Of a DNA stretch of 64,000 bases, positions 59,812-64,000 are shown one piece after another. The notes under the pieces are model-generated. The model ran no database searches. It saw only the letters and a list, made by a program, of their open reading frames with translations, and had not been told where the DNA came from. Made by a program: the position numbers and the translations under genes. Origin of the DNA: Diplolepis rosae (lineage: Eukaryota > Arthropoda > Insecta > Hymenoptera > Diplolepididae); NCBI GenBank assembly GCA_030998225.1, contig JAPYXD010000680.1, positions 18,855,738 to 18,919,737 of the forward strand, given 5' to 3'. Each line of letters begins with the position of its first letter. Positions within the stretch are counted from its first letter, which is position 1.

Positions 59812-60265
59812 TTTAAAAATTTAGGAAATAAGTGGATGTTGAGAATCTCTGAGTAATGATTTGTTCGACGTGTAATACTCAAGTATTTTAAGTTTAGGTG
59901 TACCTACTTTAATTTTTGGGTGTTAATGTTAAGATTTATGACCTGCATCTTTGTGATGACATGTACAAGAAAATCGAATATTGCATATTCGATTTAATTT
60001 TTTATATTTTTTGAACGACTGATTTTCTATAACTTGTAGTAGATTTCTACGAGATAGAAAAATTTTGACATATTTTACATATCGACGAGTTAATAAAATC
60101 GATGTGATAATAAATATTTGTACTTTGTGAATTCATTGGGGTTTGATTTCAAAAAGGAAGAGTAAGAGTTTTTACGAGAAAATGTATTTCATGGTAAAGT
60201 TTTTCATTTTTACAAAAATAAAATTGATTTATATTTATTCGAATATAATGGTTTATAAAATCACT
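59812..60265. other. Shared 3' intergenic region of two convergent genes
   Basis: Holds AATAAA for the + strand gene (60092, 60109) and, as TTTATT at 60234-60239, one for the - strand Fdh gene 26 bp after its stop. Nothing else seen. Confidence 0.6.
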
Positions 60266-62593
<2,328 letters not shown>

Positions 62594-64000
62594 GATGATT
62601 TTGAAAGATTATCAAAAAATAAAATGTTCTCTCGATTAATAAAGACTTTGAAACCTATATTTCTGTCAGCAAAAATTCCTTAAGATTCTAATTACTCTAA
62701 CTGTTTGATATTTCAAAGTGGTTAATAATTTAATCAGATAATTCGTTTCAGATATTCAGATTTTAATGATTTTAATCATTTTCGGGTTGTTCTCAAGCAG
62801 GCCGTGCAAACCTAATGGAAAGGTGGTGGACCGTGTGATGATCGCACCTGGTGCGCTCATCTGTGAATTCGCGACTACCTTAAACCTAACGGTTGGTAAT
62901 GCAGAACTCTTTGTTCCCTTTAATTAATAACGGGTGAACTTTAATCACAACTCTTATTGTATAATTATTTAATTACTCGAAATCTTATTTCATATGCAGA
63001 GAGGAGTTAGATTAAATGCCTGCTTGAGAGAAAAGAGAAATATATTCGCTTTTTAGAATATGTTATGCTATTATTTTAATATTTACTTTTCAGATCTTCA
63101 AGAAATGCCCGCTACAAATCATGTACTTATAAAAGAATTTATTTTACTAAATTCTTTATACAAATTAAGAATAAGAAATTAATTTAAGATTTATTAAACA
63201 GGTCTACAAGAAATACTCTCTACAAATCATGTACTTTTTATAAACTAATTTAGATTTTAGTGGAAAAGGGATTGAAACCAGATCTTGAAACTGTAGACTT
63301 TTTATTGAATGATAAATTATGAAACAAATAGGACTCCAATTCATATAAAACCAATTTATTAGTACTACTTCAATGAAGCTTTTCTCCAAGAAGGTTATAT
63401 TTTGAGACCACTTAAAAACAGTCGATTCTAAATAATAAACCTATTTTGATATTAAACAGAACTCTTTGAACCAATTTGAGAAATAATAATTATTCCAATT
63501 CTGAAAATCCCTAAAAACCAGAACACTATTTTATTATCTGAAACAAAACATAAAGTTTGATGTGAAATTAGAATTTTGAATGCATTTCTTTATTCTCATA
63601 AAGAAATTCAAAGGCCTCTTTCAGAACATAAGAGCAATACGTAAATTATTTGACCATAAAATATTTTGGTAACAACTTTGGACCAAGAACTCCAAAACAA
63701 GAGAACTTGTAGAAACTCGTTATGTTTGATTTAATATTTTAATAAAAGTCTAACCACAGTTCAGGATCTATAGACTAGAAACCTAGAAATCGTAGATCAA
63801 TCATGAAAACTGCACTTTTACGACCTTTCTCAAGTGCACATGGATGCGAGTTCTCGGAACGTTGGGCCAGAGGGTTAGTGAAATGGACCATGTGGGGTGC
63901 GTGACTGTGACTGTGACTGTAAAACACCCTCATTGGTTAAGGACCATCCCCAACTTTTTCATTTCTAATTTTTATTCTTTATAGAGAGGGGATTTCAATC
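62594..64000. other. Region upstream of Fdh, no further gene
   Basis: Probable Fdh promoter near 62594-62900. A word AAGAAAT(G/A)C-C-CTACAAATCATG recurs at about 63099 and 63207. A short (GTGACT)n run lies at about 63901-63920. No exon recognised. Confidence 0.45.

Overview
This is AT-rich, intron-rich animal chromosomal DNA, almost certainly from an insect. A hymenopteran is my best guess, from the mariner load and the family profile, but that is inference. Nothing bacterial, viral-genome or plasmid-like is present. Genes are split by short introns with GT/AG borders. All splice models here were built by eye: reading frames were made to close across exons, and paralogues were compared.

Layout. 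(1) 1-708: last exons of an unrecognised gene. (2) 1095-27799: three tandem secreted lipase / phospholipase A1-like genes on the + strand with identical 8-exon structure, plus remains of at least one further copy near 22.3-22.6 kb. Introns of the second gene are swollen by transposons (mariner copies, an R1-like non-LTR fragment, hAT, TTAA-flanked elements). (3) 28292-32598, minus strand: CenG1A/AGAP, a centaurin-gamma protein with GTPase-like, split PH, ArfGAP and ankyrin parts. (4) 33.2-39.5 kb: nested transposons, including a THAP-coding P-like element whose right terminal repeat was hit by a 3.3-kb palindromic hAT-like element. (5) 39523-41033: SCO1, the mitochondrial copper chaperone for cytochrome oxidase. 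It is squeezed between that P-like insertion, 47 bp before its start codon, and a 7.3-kb Gypsy/errantivirus-type LTR element in its 3' UTR (41181-48525, minus strand). (6) 48.6-49.9 kb: another mariner. (7) 51924-55653, minus: POLDIP3/SKAR-like RNA-binding protein. (8) 56.3-57.2 kb: inverted-repeat element carrying hammerhead-ribozyme-like cores. (9) 57963-59811, plus: XK-related membrane protein. (10) 60266-62593, minus: class III alcohol dehydrogenase (Fdh/ADH5), convergent with the XK-related gene. The remainder to 64000 looks intergenic.

The host genes are unrelated housekeeping genes apart from the lipase array, which is a true tandem duplication. The striking content is the transposon stratigraphy: several insertions can be bounded to the base by target-site duplications, and some can be ordered in time by nesting. 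I see no new multi-gene pathway. The best candidates for something undescribed are the P-like/hAT nest upstream of SCO1, the hammerhead-bearing inverted element, and the octapeptide tail that replaced the normal C-terminus of the third lipase.
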